Assembly: GCA_011503125.2 (NCBI GenBank) | Contig: WWBZ02000040.1 | Coordinates: 1,116,001 to 1,180,000, forward strand | DNA: 64,000 nucleotides | Direction: 5' to 3' | Origin: Botryosphaeria dothidea | Lineage: Eukaryota; Ascomycota; Dothideomycetes; Botryosphaeriales; Botryosphaeriaceae | Part shown: one piece after another, positions 38,201 to 51,302 of the stretch | How the letters are laid out: each line of letters opens with the position of its first letter | Numbering within the stretch: position 1 is the stretch's first letter | Program-made: the position numbers and the translations under genes | The notes under the pieces: generated by a model | The model's input: the letters and a program-made list of their open reading frames with translations, nothing else | What the model was told of the DNA's origin: nothing | The model's database searches: none

Positions 38201-41200
38201 TCGCTTGTGACATCCTTCCATCGTTAGCTCCCAACCAGCCATCCCACATGCGTTCGCCTTCGACCGAGGAAGAATCCTTAGCCCGCCATGCTGCCCACCA
38301 GTGAATGTCTTACCGCGGGCTTAATCGACCACATGGCTTGGCTATGCTACAGGATTCTCCGAAATGACTACCAATGACCGCTTCAGCCGTTCGCCCTCTG
38401 CAGCATTTACCGCGGGTGTAACCTCCATCACGGCGACTTTTGAGGCCGGGGGAATGCGTCGATGTGCCGAAGCGGTTGCATGCTCCAAACATCCCCGGTA
38501 AACTAGCTCCGCACGTGTCCGGAGGCTTCTCCTCACGTCCATGAGGTCCAACCCCGGGTTCTGGAAGCTTGTGCTGGGCCACGCGTCCATGGTAGTGGTG
38601 GAGCTTTTGAGGTTTCGCGGTTTTCTCCATACGCGTCTGGGCGTTTATGCGCCGGAGATTTTGGTTGTGCTGGGGAAAAGGAGTGACGATGGTACAGCAA
38701 CTGTTTGAGCAGGAGCGGAGATCTCAGGCCGGGATTTTGATGCCTGAGGCTACATTTGACTGCGAGGCAGCCTTGCATGAAGAGGAGCAACCAGGCTTCG
38801 AGACGGTTACTGCCAAGCCAAGACCCAATCTGCGCAATCTTGTTCCGGCTGTCATGAACAGCATCCGGCGACGCAAAACCAGCAGCTTTTCCGAGGGCAC
38901 ATGCGTTGCCTATCCTTTTCTGCGCGGACAACAGCTTGGTCTGTGACAGGTCTCCCCGACGCGATGGAGGCAGTTCGTACATTTTGGCATATCGCCGAGC
39001 TTGAACCTTATGGGCGACAGACACGACCTGACATTGATGACAAGAACGATCGTCGGAAAGGGTCCGAGAACGCACAGCTTTCCGCCGCTTTCATGCGGAC
39101 AGACAGCACATCACCTCGCCAAGCCGAGTGCACCAACATCAGGGTCCCCTCATGTCATGCCATTTTGGACCTTTCCCGAAGACTGGGCTTGAGGAAAGAG
39201 TCAAGAGAAATAGGCCACCACCTCTAGGGAAGACCCTGACGACCGATGCAGAATTGCGCAATGCCGTATGCGGCCAGTGATGTCGGTCCGGTCATAAGGT
39301 TCTGCCCACGTGGTCTATTTTGCGGAGAGGGAGAAAGAGAACTGGACGACGACGGTCTTTAGGCCGGCAGTTTAACAAAAGAAGCGGTATGCGGAATATG
39401 AAATTCAAGAGCCGAACTAGGTATGCTTATTCGCGACTATGCGCGACCGCTTTTGGTGCTATTGGGATGCAAGATTACCTCATAACTGCCGTGACTGGAA
39501 GACCACCTCAACCTTCTTTCTTCCCCCTCTCGGTCGGCAGATTCATCTGGATTCGGCGCGTTATGTCATTCTGCAGGTCAAGAAGGGGGAAGTCTCGGTC
39601 GAGGGGCTGTCATTCGTACTCGGGTTCCCGTGGTGGCCTGAATGTGTTTGGTGCGTTTCTCAGTCCACCTTGAGGCCATTTGGCGACTGGTAGTTGCAGT
39701 ATGCAGCTGCGGGAAGTCAACGGCAAGAAAAGAGTGGCGGGGAACGCAGATGGTTTGTGTTGGTCGGAAGCAGTGGGCAGGCATCCCATTTGCTGTAGGT
39801 ACGTACCATGCGGGTAGGTCTCCATCGATTGGACAATGGACGCTGTCGAAACATCAGCGGTGAGTCTTCTGGCTAAACTGCACATGCGCACGAAACTTCA
39901 ATAAACAAAACACCCGGACATTTCTTCCAAGATGGAAAGCGATGGAAGGTTTCGACGACATTCCATTTCGATCATGATCGCTGCGACCGAGAGAAATGGG
40001 AAACAAGCGACGATAACGCCCGCCCATGTTACTTTCGTTGGGAGACATGCTTGCGGGAGATGCATTTCAGCCGGTTTATTCTTGCAAACCTTCTTTCTCA
40101 CCCTCCCCTGCGACGCATCAATTTGCCCAATCGGGGAATGCGGATGCAACTACATATCAATAGTCAAGCTCTTGTAATCGTCAAACGGCATGCGGCGAGC
40201 CAGGAATTTTTATTTCTCACTTCTCGATCATCTAGATCTCGCGACGTTCCCCGGTCAGGATACAGCTTCTACGGGATCTGAGTTCCTCTCAGGGTTGTCC
40301 GCTGCTCATGACTGCGGGACTTACCAGGTGTGTCCTTTTTTTTTTTTTCGCAGCATCAAAGAAAGCTGGATAGAGCTGTACTACTGCACCCTCTGCAGCG
40401 CGTGCGCACCCGCGAACGCCACAGTCCTGCAGTGGTGCCTGATCGACCGTAGAAGAATTGGACTAAACACAACCAAGCAACGCATATCCCCCAACCGAGC
40501 GTCAAAGCCTTCTTTCTACGCCTATCGACTTGCTTCCTTTGGACCGTCTTGATGCTTTACCGACCTCGTGTTTCTGTGTGTTGTGGGACTTGCTTCCCCC
40601 CACCCCACATGTAGCCCCGACCAGGCTGCATACACGTCGATATGTGGGGTTAGTATTGGGACGCCTGGAATGCCTGATGTCGCTGCCTTATACATATTCG
40701 GTAGTAGGGAATACGTAGGAGGAGTACGTACAGGACGCGCGGGGCAAGGCACACACACACACATGGAGATGCGCTGGCTATTGGGCTTTGTTTGGAATGT
40801 GGGGTCACTTGTTCTCGTTCCTACGTGATGTGGACCCTTTTTGTTTGTTTTTAGTTGCAGTTCCACGATGCAGGCGTTGGCTCCGCGGGTTACGTTATGG
40901 ACTGCGCCCTGCTACTATTGAAGGCGTTCTAGACAATCTCTACTGCGTTTTGCTGCATCGTGCTAATGTGGCCTGCGTGCCTGTGGTTTGCGGAGACCCG
41001 GCCAGCAGACCCGTCCAGACAGCGATGAACCTTTTTGACTTTCGCTCCCCCATCGTGTGGCGTTCGAGCGCCTCATGTGCGCCACCCTTTTCCGTTTTAT
41101 TCTCCGAAGCGCTCTTGCCGTCGTTGGCTCCGTCCCCTCTCTGTTCTCACGCCGGCGCCTGTGACTATGGCGCCGCCAGCGGTGTCTTCCTTAGTGCGCG

Positions 41201-41317
41201 CGCACACACGCACGCCGGAGATAACGCTGGATGAATGGATCGATGCCTGCAATTTCGTCACCTGCTTCCTCTCGGATTGGTCTCGGGGAGATGGGCCGAG
41301 AGCAGCGTTCGGCGACT

Positions 41318-41352
<35 letters not shown>

Positions 41353-43925
41353 CGCGCGTCGTTTCGCATGCAGCGGCGCGGCGGTTGGGCATCTCTGTTT
41401 CTGCCATGGTCCCCCGATATCGCACCAGCGCGGCTATCGGCGGGGTGGTGTGCGCGTGTGTCGCCGGCCATGCGGAACCGCTTTTTGGCGCTTGTGGTAT
41501 GTACCTACGCGGTCGTTCGGGCATTCTGGGCCACGTACTGGGTTTTGCCAGCGACGACGATGATGACGATGCGCATGCGCGGGTTGGTGGGGATGTACGT
41601 TCTTGTGGCGTGGGTTGGTGGAGATAAAGGGTCGGTGGCGCATCTTGCGTTGTTCTGGTCCAGGCCCTGGGCAGATTATGGAGGTGCGTCGTGGGGCTTT
41701 TTTTTTTTTTTTCTTGGGCTGTTGTGGTTGACCATTGGGCTTTTTTGCTATCGTTGAAGGGGATTGCTGGAAGGTAGGTATTCCGAGGTGGCTTGATTCT
41801 TGGTGGTGTGGGGTGCACTGCCGTTCGTGCCGCATGATCGCGTCCTATGGTTGTCTGGACCCTTTAGCTCCACTTATGGATTCTTCTTCAAACGTGGTGA
41901 TGGAGTCCAGAACTCGCGGTCGCGGTCTGTGGGCGTGGCCTCAGGAACGGACGCGTTGGAATGGAGGGGTACTTGCGTTGGAGCATGTGACACCCGTGAT
42001 TGACATGGTGTTGGCAAAAAAGCCCATAGTCGCATGCTAGACGATGTTCCCATTGAGTTGTGAAGTGACAGTTACGTGCAGGGATGTAGGCTGAATAGCT
42101 ACCATGGCTTCAATCGAATTGGAGGCATTACTCGTTTGTATAACCAAAGTGGAAAATGAGACAACTCCTTCCGAAATGATGGAAGGAAGTATTTCTTGAA
42201 TCAGCAACATTGGTCAAACTTGTGTTTCTCGTCCTGGCCTCATTTTGCAGAGTTTTGATCTTATTTTTTTTGACAACAAAATATCGTTGTTCCACTTGGG
42301 AGCATTCGTTGCAGCTTGATCCCTCCACAGTCACACACGCCACCGGACGTTGGCATACGAGCAAAAGACTCTGGTAGCTTGTGTGCCAAATGCTTACCAC
42401 CGCTACGGAAATTGAGCTTTTATGTGTTTTCTCTCCGTTACATAAAACGTTTATTTGGTGCCACCGACCATCACAGGGTGGTATTGGTAGAATGGGCTAA
42501 TTAGGCAAGGTCTTGCTCATGACTGCTTCTATGGGTTCTCCAAGTGCTTCATCGAAATGCCGATTACCATGGATGAGTCGTGCTGCATCTTTCACACTCT
42601 CTCGCGGCCTAGAACATGTAACAGGGCAAGTTGAAAGTGATCGGCGGCATCTATCGGAAGCCAGTCTATCACAAGAAGAGAAGAATTGCCGTGTGGTGCA
42701 GTCACAAAACTATGAGCTCCTGTCTGGAGATTAAGCTTACGGGTCCGAGTATCAACTGCCGGCTTTTCGCCAAGACCGGGGTGTTGTTTCACAGCATCAT
42801 ACACGAGCTTGCTGCTTTCCCCAACAGTCTTTTTCCTTTAAGCTCTTCCGTGCAAGAGTATCGCGCACAAACGCATGATCGGCAAAATTGTCGTTCCTGC
42901 TTAATTTTGACTTTGCCATCTTGGAAGTCGAAAGGATACAGTGGGATCATTGGAGACAACGATCTCGGGGGTATCCCTTGCTGTTTTTTAGATTTGCTTT
43001 TCCTCAAGTGAGTCTGGAGGCTGAGAATTTTTACCGGGCACTGAAGCATATTTGTAACGTGTTGTCAGGGATTGTCAGCAGTGGTGTGATGGGGGAAGGC
43101 ATCATCTCGGCATGGGAGTTATCGAACGCTCTGGTCCCGTACGCAATAAGGCATACTTCAAGCGCCCGGTTACAGTAGGCACACCAGACGCACTGCTTAC
43201 GAATTCTTGCACTCCATATGTCCACACCTCAGGCTTATATAGGACCGACGTCACTGGCGCATCAGTGGATCCCTTTTGTGCGACTCGGATAAAGTCTTCG
43301 TACCTGCATAAGCGACGCTGAACCGCAGTGGAGATCATTGTATCCTGTATTTCTCTCCAAGAGCCTCTCCCTTGTCCAAGCTAAATGACCATTTGCACGT
43401 AAGTGCGTTTGGGTTACACTTTGTACTGCGTTCCTGCGATTACCGCCCAAGACCTCGTAATTTTAGCGGGCACTGAGAGACACTCACTGGCGAGACAAAG
43501 TATAAATGCCTGTTCTAAGACAGATAGCAGGATTCTCATACGGAGCAGCTTCCGAATTACGTTTGACCTGTCGTGAGGACCATTTCCAGGAGTTACATTG
43601 AGCGAAAGACGGCGGGGTCGGAAGACATGGCGGATAAGAATCCGCCGCCACCAGTTTTCCGCGCCATGGTCGTGATGCTACTGGCCAACGGCTGCGGGAA
43701 TACGGCAAAGCTCCACTGCGGGGCAGGTTGCACCTCTATCGGAATTGTATCTTCCGCACACCCATTGGCCTCGGGAACATATACCTCACTGCAGGTTATC
43801 GCAGTGCTGCTTGCGACTGCATCGGCTACTGTGTATTTGAATAGCGGTGCGCCTCTGGACAACCACTCTCCTCCGCATTCTCCATACCCTCCAATAATTT
43901 GTTCGCCACCAGGCCCACTGTCAAG
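35213..43925. other. 8.7-kb gene desert
   Basis: No gene could be supported. Many frames exist because of high GC content (36.0-37.1 kb and 41.0-41.7 kb). A short stretch near 37,360-37,410 (SLELLEYIVNANL) recalls an F-box helix but has no continuation. Simple repeats occur at 40,335-40,350 (T run), 40,750 (CA), 41,322 (GA) and 41,700 (T run). Confidence 0.4.
41322..41349. repeat. (GA)14 microsatellite
   Basis: Uninterrupted GA dinucleotides. They generate an RERERE peptide in one frame, which is an artefact. Confidence 0.95.
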
Positions 43926-46900
43926 ATGCTTTCTGTTATTCCTCCTTCGGCAGCCGACGCGCCGCACGTGGTGTCGAAACATGGCTTCGAGGCCCAAGTC
44001 AACACCATAGATTCAGACTCGGAGCCGGAGACGATACTACCCGAGCCCAGGACGGTTGACGAGCTGATGCGCAGTCGATCTCGAACAGATCCGGATCTTC
44101 CGCTCATCTCATATCCCTCATCCGGCATCGAGTATGTTGACTACACGGCGCGGCAGCTCGACATCTTCGCGTACAGGGTTGCGCAGAAATACAAGGAATC
44201 GATACCACAACGAACGTCATCCAATGAAAAGCCAGCCGTCATTGGTCTTCTGGGGCCCTCAAACCTGGAGTACCTCATCACAATGCTGGCGCTCACGAAG
44301 CTTGGCCACACGGTGATGTTCATGTCCACAAGAATCTCGCAGGAGGCGCACGCCTCCCTCCTCAACACCACCGGATCCCGGCACATAGTCATCGACGAGT
44401 CCTTCGCCGACATGGCCGCCGCGCTCAAGCGGGACAACACCCCCGACCTCGCCGTCATCCCCATCGCCGGCGCGGAAGACTACGACCAGCCGATCGACGC
44501 CTGCTCCGCCAACATGGACACGCGGATGGACCGCGAGCTCGACGTCGCGGTCGAGCAGAGCCACGTGGCGTGGATCATCCACTCGTCGGGCTCGACGGGC
44601 CTGCCGAAGCCCATCTTCCAGACGCAGCGGGCGGCGCTGAAGAACTACGCGACCAACATGAACATGCGCGGCTTCATCACGCTGCCGCTCTTCCACGCGC
44701 ACGGCATCGGCTCGCTCTTCCGCGCCGTCGACTCGCGCAAGCAGATCCACCTGTACAATGCCAAGCTGCCCCTGGCCAAGCAGTACCTCGTCGACATCAT
44801 CAAGAAGCACGACTTCGAGATCTTCTACGGCGTGCCATACGTGCTGAACCTGCTGGCCGAGGACGAGGAAGGGCTGGATCTGCTGGCGCGGTTTAAGATC
44901 GTCATGTTTGGCGGCTCGTCGTGTCCGGACTCGCTGGGCCACAAGCTCACCGCGCACGGCGTCTACCTCGTCAGCCACTACGGCTCGTAAAGCATCCCCC
45001 CTTTTGAATCCCGTGTTGAAATCGTCATCACTGACACCCGCCGCAGCACCGAAACCGGCCAGCTCATGACCTCCTTCCGGCCGCGCGACGACAAGGGGTG
45101 GGACTACCTGCGCCCCTCGGCCGCGGTGAAGTCGTTCCTCCGCTTCGAGGAGCGCGAGGGCAGCGGCCTGTACGAGTGCGTGTGCCTGGAGGGGTGGCCG
45201 TCCAAGGTGACGTCGAACCGGCCCGACGGCGCGTACGCCACCAAGGACTGCTTCACGCCGCACCCGACGCTGGCCGACGCCTGGAAGTACTACGCGCGCC
45301 TCGACGACACGCTGACGCTGAACAACGGCGAGAAGGCCAATCCGCTGCAGCTCGAGGGCGCGGCGCGCCAGTGCCCGCTCGTCGAGGAGGCGGTCATGTT
45401 CGGTGCGGGCAGGGCGCGCTTGGGGCTGGCGTTGGTGTTGGCGAGGGAGGCGGAGGGGGCGGAGAGGGAGGCGGTGATTGACGAGATGTTCAGGGCCATC
45501 GAGCCCGCCCACAAGACGTTGCCGGCGTACGCGAAGATCGATCGCGAGATGGTGCTCGTCCTGCCGGCGGACACGCAGTACCGCGTGACGGACAAGCGCA
45601 CCGTCATCCGGCAGGCGTTCTACAAGCAGTTCGCCGGGCAGATCGAGGCCATGTACGAGGAGAAGGTGGCGGACGACGCGCTGGTGCTCGAAGAGCCAGA
45701 GCTCAGGGACTTCATCCGCAAGGAGGTGGCAGGCGTGCTGGGACTCGCTGATGCGGCGGGCCTGTCCGACGAGCAGGACTTCTTCGGCTTGGGCATGGAC
45801 TCGCTGCAGACGACACGCCTCCGCACGGCGTTCGTGAAGAGGCTGGACCTGGGCGGCAAGCAGCTGGGCCTGAACTGCGTGTTCGACTACCCCTCGGTGG
45901 CCGCGCTCGCGCACCACCTGCACGCGCTCCGGACGGGCGAGGACGCCAGGCAGGTCTCCAAGGAGGAGGAGATGCAGGCGCTCATCGAGCAGTACTCCAC
46001 CTTCCGGACGCACGTCCCGCAGCCCAGGACAGTCGAGGGCGAGTATGTGGTAAGTCCTCCCCAAACCCACCCCTCAACACCACACTAACCACTCCCCCCA
46101 CCCCCCCACAGGTCGTCACCGGCGCCACCGGCTCCCTCGGCGCGCACATCGCCGCCCAACTCTCCCTCCGCCCCGCCGTCCACCGCATCTACTGCCTCGT
46201 CCGCGCCTCGTCCCCCTCCGCCGCCCAGTCCCGCGTCACCGCCTCCCTCCAGACCCGCCGCGTCTGGCACGACCTGCCGGCCTCCTCGCGCTCCAAGATC
46301 GCCGCCCTCCCCGCCGACCTCTCCCGCCCGGACCTTGGCCTCGCGCCGGACGTCCTCGACGAGCTGCGCGCCCGGGTGTCGTCCGTCGTCCACTGTGCCT
46401 GGGCCGTCAACTTCAACCTGCAGCTGGGCAGCTTCGTCGGGGACTGCATCGCCGGCGTCGCGCACCTGCTCGACCTGTGCCTGGCGGCCCGCGCGCCGCA
46501 GCCGGCCAGCTTCAACTTCTGCAGCTCCATCTCGACCGTGTTCAACACGGCGCGGGAAGCCCCCGGCGTCGAGGCCGTCACGGTCCGCGAGGCTCTCCCG
46601 CCGAGCTTGGCCTGCGCGCAGGGCATGGGCTACGCGCAGAGCAAGCTGGTGGCGGAGCACGTGTGCGCGCGGGCGGCGGCGGCGGCGCGCGGGATGCGGG
46701 CGCGCGTGCTGCGCGTCGGGCAGATCGTCGGCGACGAGCGGCACGGCGTGTGGAGCGCGACGGAGGCGGTGCCGCTGATGCTGCGCAGCGCGGTGACGCT
46801 GGGGGCGCTGCCGGCGCTGGACGAGTGGGTGCGGTGGCTGCCGGTGGATGTGGTGGCGCGGGCGTGCGGGGAGGTCGGGGTGGGAGGCGAGGCGCCGGCG

Positions 46901-47251
46901 GAGGTGTACAACGTGGTCAATCCGCAGGCGGTGCACTGGACGCGGGAGGTGTTGCCGATGCTGAGGGCGGCGGGGCTGGCGTTCGAGGAGGTGGGGGTGG
47001 GGGAGTGGTTGGAGAGGTTGAGGCGGGCGGAGCAGGATCCGGAGAAGAATCCGCCGGTGAAGCTGGTGACGTTTTGGGAGGGCAAGTATGGGAAGGTGGC
47101 GCAAGCAGAGGAGAAGAAGCCGGAGGTCAGGTGGCAGACGGAGAAGGTGAGGACGTGGTCGCAGGCCATGGCTACGGTTGATAAGCCTGGGAAGGAGTTG
47201 CTGCAGAAGATCGTCGGGTATTTCTTGAACGAGGCTTGGAAGGTGGCGTAG
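43926..47251 (+). CDS. NRPS-like adenylation-thiolation-reductase enzyme
   Basis: Exons 43926-44986, 45047-46049 and 46112-47251 give 1067 residues. The adenylation domain shows HSSGSTGLPKPI (A3), HYGSTETG (A5, spanning intron 1), YATKDCFTPHP and VTDKRTVIR. The thiolation domain is GLGMDSLQTTRLR, with the phosphopantetheine serine at about residue 606. The reductase domain opens VVTGATGSLGAHIA (residue 689) and holds GYAQSKLVAEHV (Tyr-x3-Lys) and DEWVRWLPVDVVARAC. No condensation domain is present. Such enzymes activate a carboxylic acid as AMP ester, load it and release it by NADPH reduction to an aldehyde or alcohol. All frames are open and all splice sites canonical, so it looks intact. 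It is the only whole biosynthetic core enzyme here and borders the decay island. Confidence 0.92.
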
Positions 47252-47456
47252 CTATCCCCTTTTCTGTGTTTCCTTGCATCTTCATAAGCAGATACACAAT
47301 ACACGTCTTCCCACTATCAATTTTGAGCACCCACCATTGGCAGTTGGTGCCTGGGCTAACCACAACTGGTTCGCTTGCCGCGTACAAAAAGGGAATCCTT
47401 CAACCTCCGTTTTCATCAACCAAACATCCTCGTCTTGCGCAAGATTGACTGCCAGC

Positions 47457-48832
47457 ATGCTCGATTTACCATTCGAAGTCAAGACTCTTGTGGTGCAGGA
47501 GCTCAAACTAGCCCTGAACAAGGACCTCAACCCTCCCGACAAGCTCCAGCCCTCCCGCATCGTTAAATTGTCCTCCTACGTGGGCATAAACTCCTCATGG
47601 AACGCTGCAATTGAGCGCGAAACTTTTACCGAATCGCACATCGGCGCTTCCGAGCTCAGTTACTTCGACCGACTAATGGCACGAGACGGAGGCCGCCGCC
47701 GCGCCACTCTGCGCAACATCACCTTATCCGTCACACGCCAGTCGCTATTGTCGGCCAGCAAAGAGGAGCTGGATGAGGACTTTTCGGAAACGATAGACCG
47801 CTTTTTCAAGATCGTGGCCGCGTGGAATGGGCCTGTTGCTCCGCAGCGGAAATTGGTGCTGATCAGCCCCGTGGACGCAGACCTCGATCCTGACGAGGTG
47901 GAGCACGCATTGGACCACCACGAGGGAAAGCAATATCGCCGCTATGTGGGGGATGCGTTGCCATCTTCTTCTTTCACTCAGCTCTTTGTAGCGGGGTGTC
48001 TGCAGATTTGGCCACCCTCTCTCTTGCAGATCATGAAGGCTGCCGAAGGCATTGAAGGCCTCAATCTCACGTCACTCAAAAGCCCTTGGACAATACCCTT
48101 GATACGTCAGGAATACCACGATGGTATGCACTACCAATATGGGAAACAAGAATTGAGGTAGAACACACTAACGACCTCACGTAGCGCTTGGCGAAGCCCT
48201 TGTCCTGATCCCTAAGTCGTGCACGAGCTTCGTTGCCGATCTCGCTCTGGAATTGAGGCAGATGGATGGAGAGCACAACCCAGTTCGTGACGGCTTGTCC
48301 ATCGGTCTCCGCGAACTCTCGACTCGCCTTCGAATTCTCCATCTCTATCGCGTGCGCATCACGCCCGCGCTCTTCTGGCCCGGCGATGACGAACAGCGGG
48401 CGGACGGTCCGGCATGGCCGAGCTTGGAGGACATCAAAGTATGGTACCTGGAGCTGGAAGCCTGCGGTATGTCCAAATTTGAACACAGAAAATGCCAGAG
48501 AAGGATGACTGAGCCAATAGCCAGGCGACTCGTTTGTTGATGACGACAGAGCGAACAACGACCTCGTGAATGATCTGTATGTTGCTACTGGCCGGGCAGC
48601 ACAGAGGATGCCCACTTTGCAGACCCTTCAACTTGCTCTCATCGATTCTCCCCTCACGCTGAATCTCAGATTCTCTGGCACCGAGCGCCATGTCGCGTTT
48701 AGAAGTAACCAGCCTCTTAATCTGAACCAGGATGTGTTGGAGGCGTGGGGCGTTGTTGAAAGTGCTGGAAATGCGAGGCGTGATGAGTACACACTGCTGG
48801 ATGCCAAAGTCAACCTGGAATACGTAATTTAG
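47457..48832 (+). CDS. F-box-like hypothetical protein, intact paralogue
   Basis: Exons 47457-48123, 48185-48466 and 48525-48832 give 418 residues. The N-terminus MLDLPFEVKTLVVQELKLAL resembles an F-box helix, followed by LSSYVGINSSWNAAIERETF. The middle holds ALGEALVLIPKSCTSF (from exon 2), LHLYRVRITPALFWPGDDE and, in exon 3, GRAAQRMPTLQTLQLAL. This arrangement is common in large mould families of leucine-rich, F-box-like proteins with no known role. Both intron positions are shared with the broken copy at 61606-63249. It follows the NRPS-like gene by 205 bases on the same strand, but no functional link is evident. Confidence 0.8.
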
Positions 48833-48859
48833 TGATGTGATACCGAGGTCCTTCCACTA

Positions 48860-49708
48860 GTTCAGCCTTGAACAGTTCTTACAATGTGAGGCTGAGTTAT
48901 CACACACTGAACCTCGCTGTGAGGGGAAAGTGGAGCTCGTGCCTTTGAAGTGGTCCAATAATCTTCGCGTAAACTTCAGCCATTCTCTGGAATCCTTTGA
49001 GCCCACATACATATTTACGCCAAGTTGTTGAGTTCAACCCCTTGTCAAAATATAAGTTTCAAATCGCATTCGTTTCATCCATCGCGCCCGTGGCAGGCTG
49101 TAGCGGGACCGTCTCAAAAACCATCATGGAGAGACCCAGCGCACCTGCAAATCAGGGGTACAGCGCATCCAAAAACGTTGCCGGACGAATTCTCGGGGCC
49201 GCATTAGTGGGAGTACCTGTATCGATTTTCCGCTATGGCCAGGTTGCCGGTAATGAGCACCACGAAGGCTACTGGAATCGCTAAGAATGGCTGCCCTCGC
49301 TGGTGCGTACGTCCGCAATCATGGGCGCTATACCCTTGAGTTTGAGGGGGGGGGGGGGGGAATCGACGTGGTTGACTGGCTCCCCGTAGATGTGGCTGCT
49401 CAAGCTATTGTCGAGTGCACACCAAGCAATGTGGAACGCTCCGAAATGCACTCTCTGGACGTCTTCCACATCATAAATCCAAAGACCAGCTTTTGGAGAG
49501 ACATGGTGCCAGTTATCCAGGAGTTTGTCGCCGAGAACAGGGAAGAGTGGTGGAACCTATGATGTTCGATGCCTGGATTGCTGCGTTGAAGAGGCTGCCG
49601 ATGAACAGGGAGGAGTGGGAAGTCAGGCTGGGTTTGAAGCTGATTGGCTTTTACGAATCCATGGCAGGCTTATTCCCGGTCGTGGATATGACAAAGACCG
49701 TCCAGTAA
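48860..49708 (+). pseudogene. Reductase-domain remnant of a second NRPS-like enzyme
   Basis: Fragments in shifting frames align with the C-terminal reductase half of A-T-R enzymes: RVNFSHSLESFEP, then FNPLSKYKFQIAFVSSIAPV, GYSASKNVAGRIL (Tyr-x3-Lys), SIFRYGQVAGNEHHEGYWNR, IDVVDWLPVDVAAQAIVE, and finally WIAALKRLPMNREEW with LKLIGFYESMAGLFP. Breaks are frame changes before FNPL, an in-frame TAA directly after YWNR (49282-49284), a frame slip at a G15 run (49346-49360) and another near 49555. The adenylation and thiolation parts are absent. It differs clearly from the intact enzyme's reductase domain, so it comes from a different gene and is not a recent tandem copy. Confidence 0.85.
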
Positions 49709-50180
49709 GAGTCTTGCAGAATCACGACCCGTAGATGGGACCTTGTTGAAGAAGTGGCCGAGATGGTAGATATAATGATCGAAGCGAAGGGATCACCCCC
49801 AGTCAGGGAGTCATCATTGTCAAGACTAGATTGTATCTCTTCAGCATTTGTACTTAGCTACAGGTTCGGTGTAGGTACCCTCTTTTTCAAATTTTCCTGC
49901 TCCCATTTTCAGAAAAGGGCGTCGCCCCGCTCCGCTTTTGCAATAAGAGCGTTGTACAGATCGTTATAGACATCCCCCAGTCTGGATCAAGTTGGCTATT
50001 TTATCGATACGATAGTCGAAGAATACAATGCATCTCGATGTCTCCACAACGATAGCCTGTTAACGTAGTAGCCACATAAAGTATACATCAGCAAAATTCC
50101 CCAGCGCCAAGGCCCTAAATATACGGAAGGTATACGGGCCGGAGGGCCTAAAAGGGGCCTCGTATAGGTAGTAACTCCGA
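49709..50180. other. Border of the AT-rich element
   Basis: No gene. Base composition shifts from gene-like to AT-rich. GGCC-containing patches lie near 50,110-50,160 just before the inverted repeat. Confidence 0.4.
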
Positions 50181-50240
50181 GTTTATACCTAATAAGGTAA
50201 GTAGGTCTAGTACTTCTAGAACCCGTATATACGGATTATT
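50181..50240 (+). repeat. Left inverted-repeat arm
   Basis: This reads GTTTATACCTAATAAGGTAA and onward to ACCCGTATATACGGATTATT. It matches the reverse complement of the right arm almost base for base, apart from 45 extra bases in the right arm. Confidence 0.8.
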
Positions 50241-51053
50241 TCTAATAATTTATATTTATTTTCTTATAGTCTATATATATAAAACTCGCTAAAGCTCTCT
50301 CTCTATAATTATTAACGCTTTTTAAAAAAAATAACTTAAAATTTAGACTATTGTCATAAACGTGGCTTACTTAGGCTCCTTACCTCTCGTTTACCTTCGT
50401 TGATTTAAAATCCAGATCTAGACTTACCTGCTTATAAATCAGGAAGCTAGTATTTTAGTTCGTTCTTTATGTATATAAAGCTCGCCCCTCTGCTTTGTAG
50501 TTAGTTCTCTAGTCTAGCAATGAGTATTCCTCGCGTACAACTTGGTACGCCTTGAATTGGACCTTGCTTGCCTCCCTCGTCCCTCGTCCCTTGTCCCTCG
50601 TCCCTCACCTCTCGTACCTCGTACCTTTGCCCCCTTGAACTACACCCTTATACTTTGGCATTGCTTTACCCCTACTGCCTTTACCGGCTTCGTTACCTCG
50701 TCTCTCCGCCTCCAAGGTCCGTTCATTACAACTATTTAGTGAAATTTTATACCTACGTATTATATATAGATAGTTACGTACGCTAATTGTGAGGCAGCAA
50801 AGCCGAAATGATGGTATTGCTTTCAACTGAAAATCTATGTACAAGGAGAAAAGGAAAGAGAGTCTGGAAAGAGAGGGCGAAGGGTAAATATACCCAGTCG
50901 CTTAGCGCTGGGCCCGTGCCCTAGTGCCTGACCGAGTTATCCTTGGTACAGCTGGGGCCTCTGGTTGCTGTTGAGTATCTACCCAGTTGCCTGGGGTGGT
51001 AGCGCTTGAGGGGCCTGACACTAATAGGTGGTTTTTATAATCCTAAAAATAAT

Positions 51054-51302
51054 TGTGATGGCTTGCATCCGGTGCACTCGCGGAAATGTAGTGGCATTCT
51101 ATCTACAAGAAGACTAAGCTAAAGAGAAAAGGAAGCAAGACTTAAGCAAGGTAGCGCTGCTTATATATCTCTCTAGAGTTCCTTTTACTGGTAGCGAGTT
51201 GCAAGGTTTTCTTGTTGGGCTTTATTGAGCTTCAGGGTCCTCTCAACCCAAGGTCTCCCCGCAGGATCCATCCAAGGCACCCTCAGGGTTCAAACCGTAA
51301 CA
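51054..51302. mobile_element. Solo LTR of a retrotransposon, 249 bp
   Basis: It begins TGTGATGGCTTGC and ends AACCGTAACA, so both ends obey TG...CA. It is flanked by a perfect 5-bp target duplication, ATAAT, at 51049-51053 and 51303-51307. No internal region or second LTR is present, consistent with recombination between LTRs. It landed at the inner edge of the right inverted-repeat arm, so it is younger than that element. Confidence 0.8.

Noticed and set aside
44259..46070. 603-codon open frame antisense to the NRPS-like gene
   Set aside because: It mirrors the GC-rich sense exons, has low-complexity Arg/Leu/Val content and crosses the sense intron. It is a shadow.
46477..47181. 234-codon Gly/Ala-rich frame inside the reductase exon
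   Set aside because: It overlaps the reductase domain in another frame and has no domain of its own.
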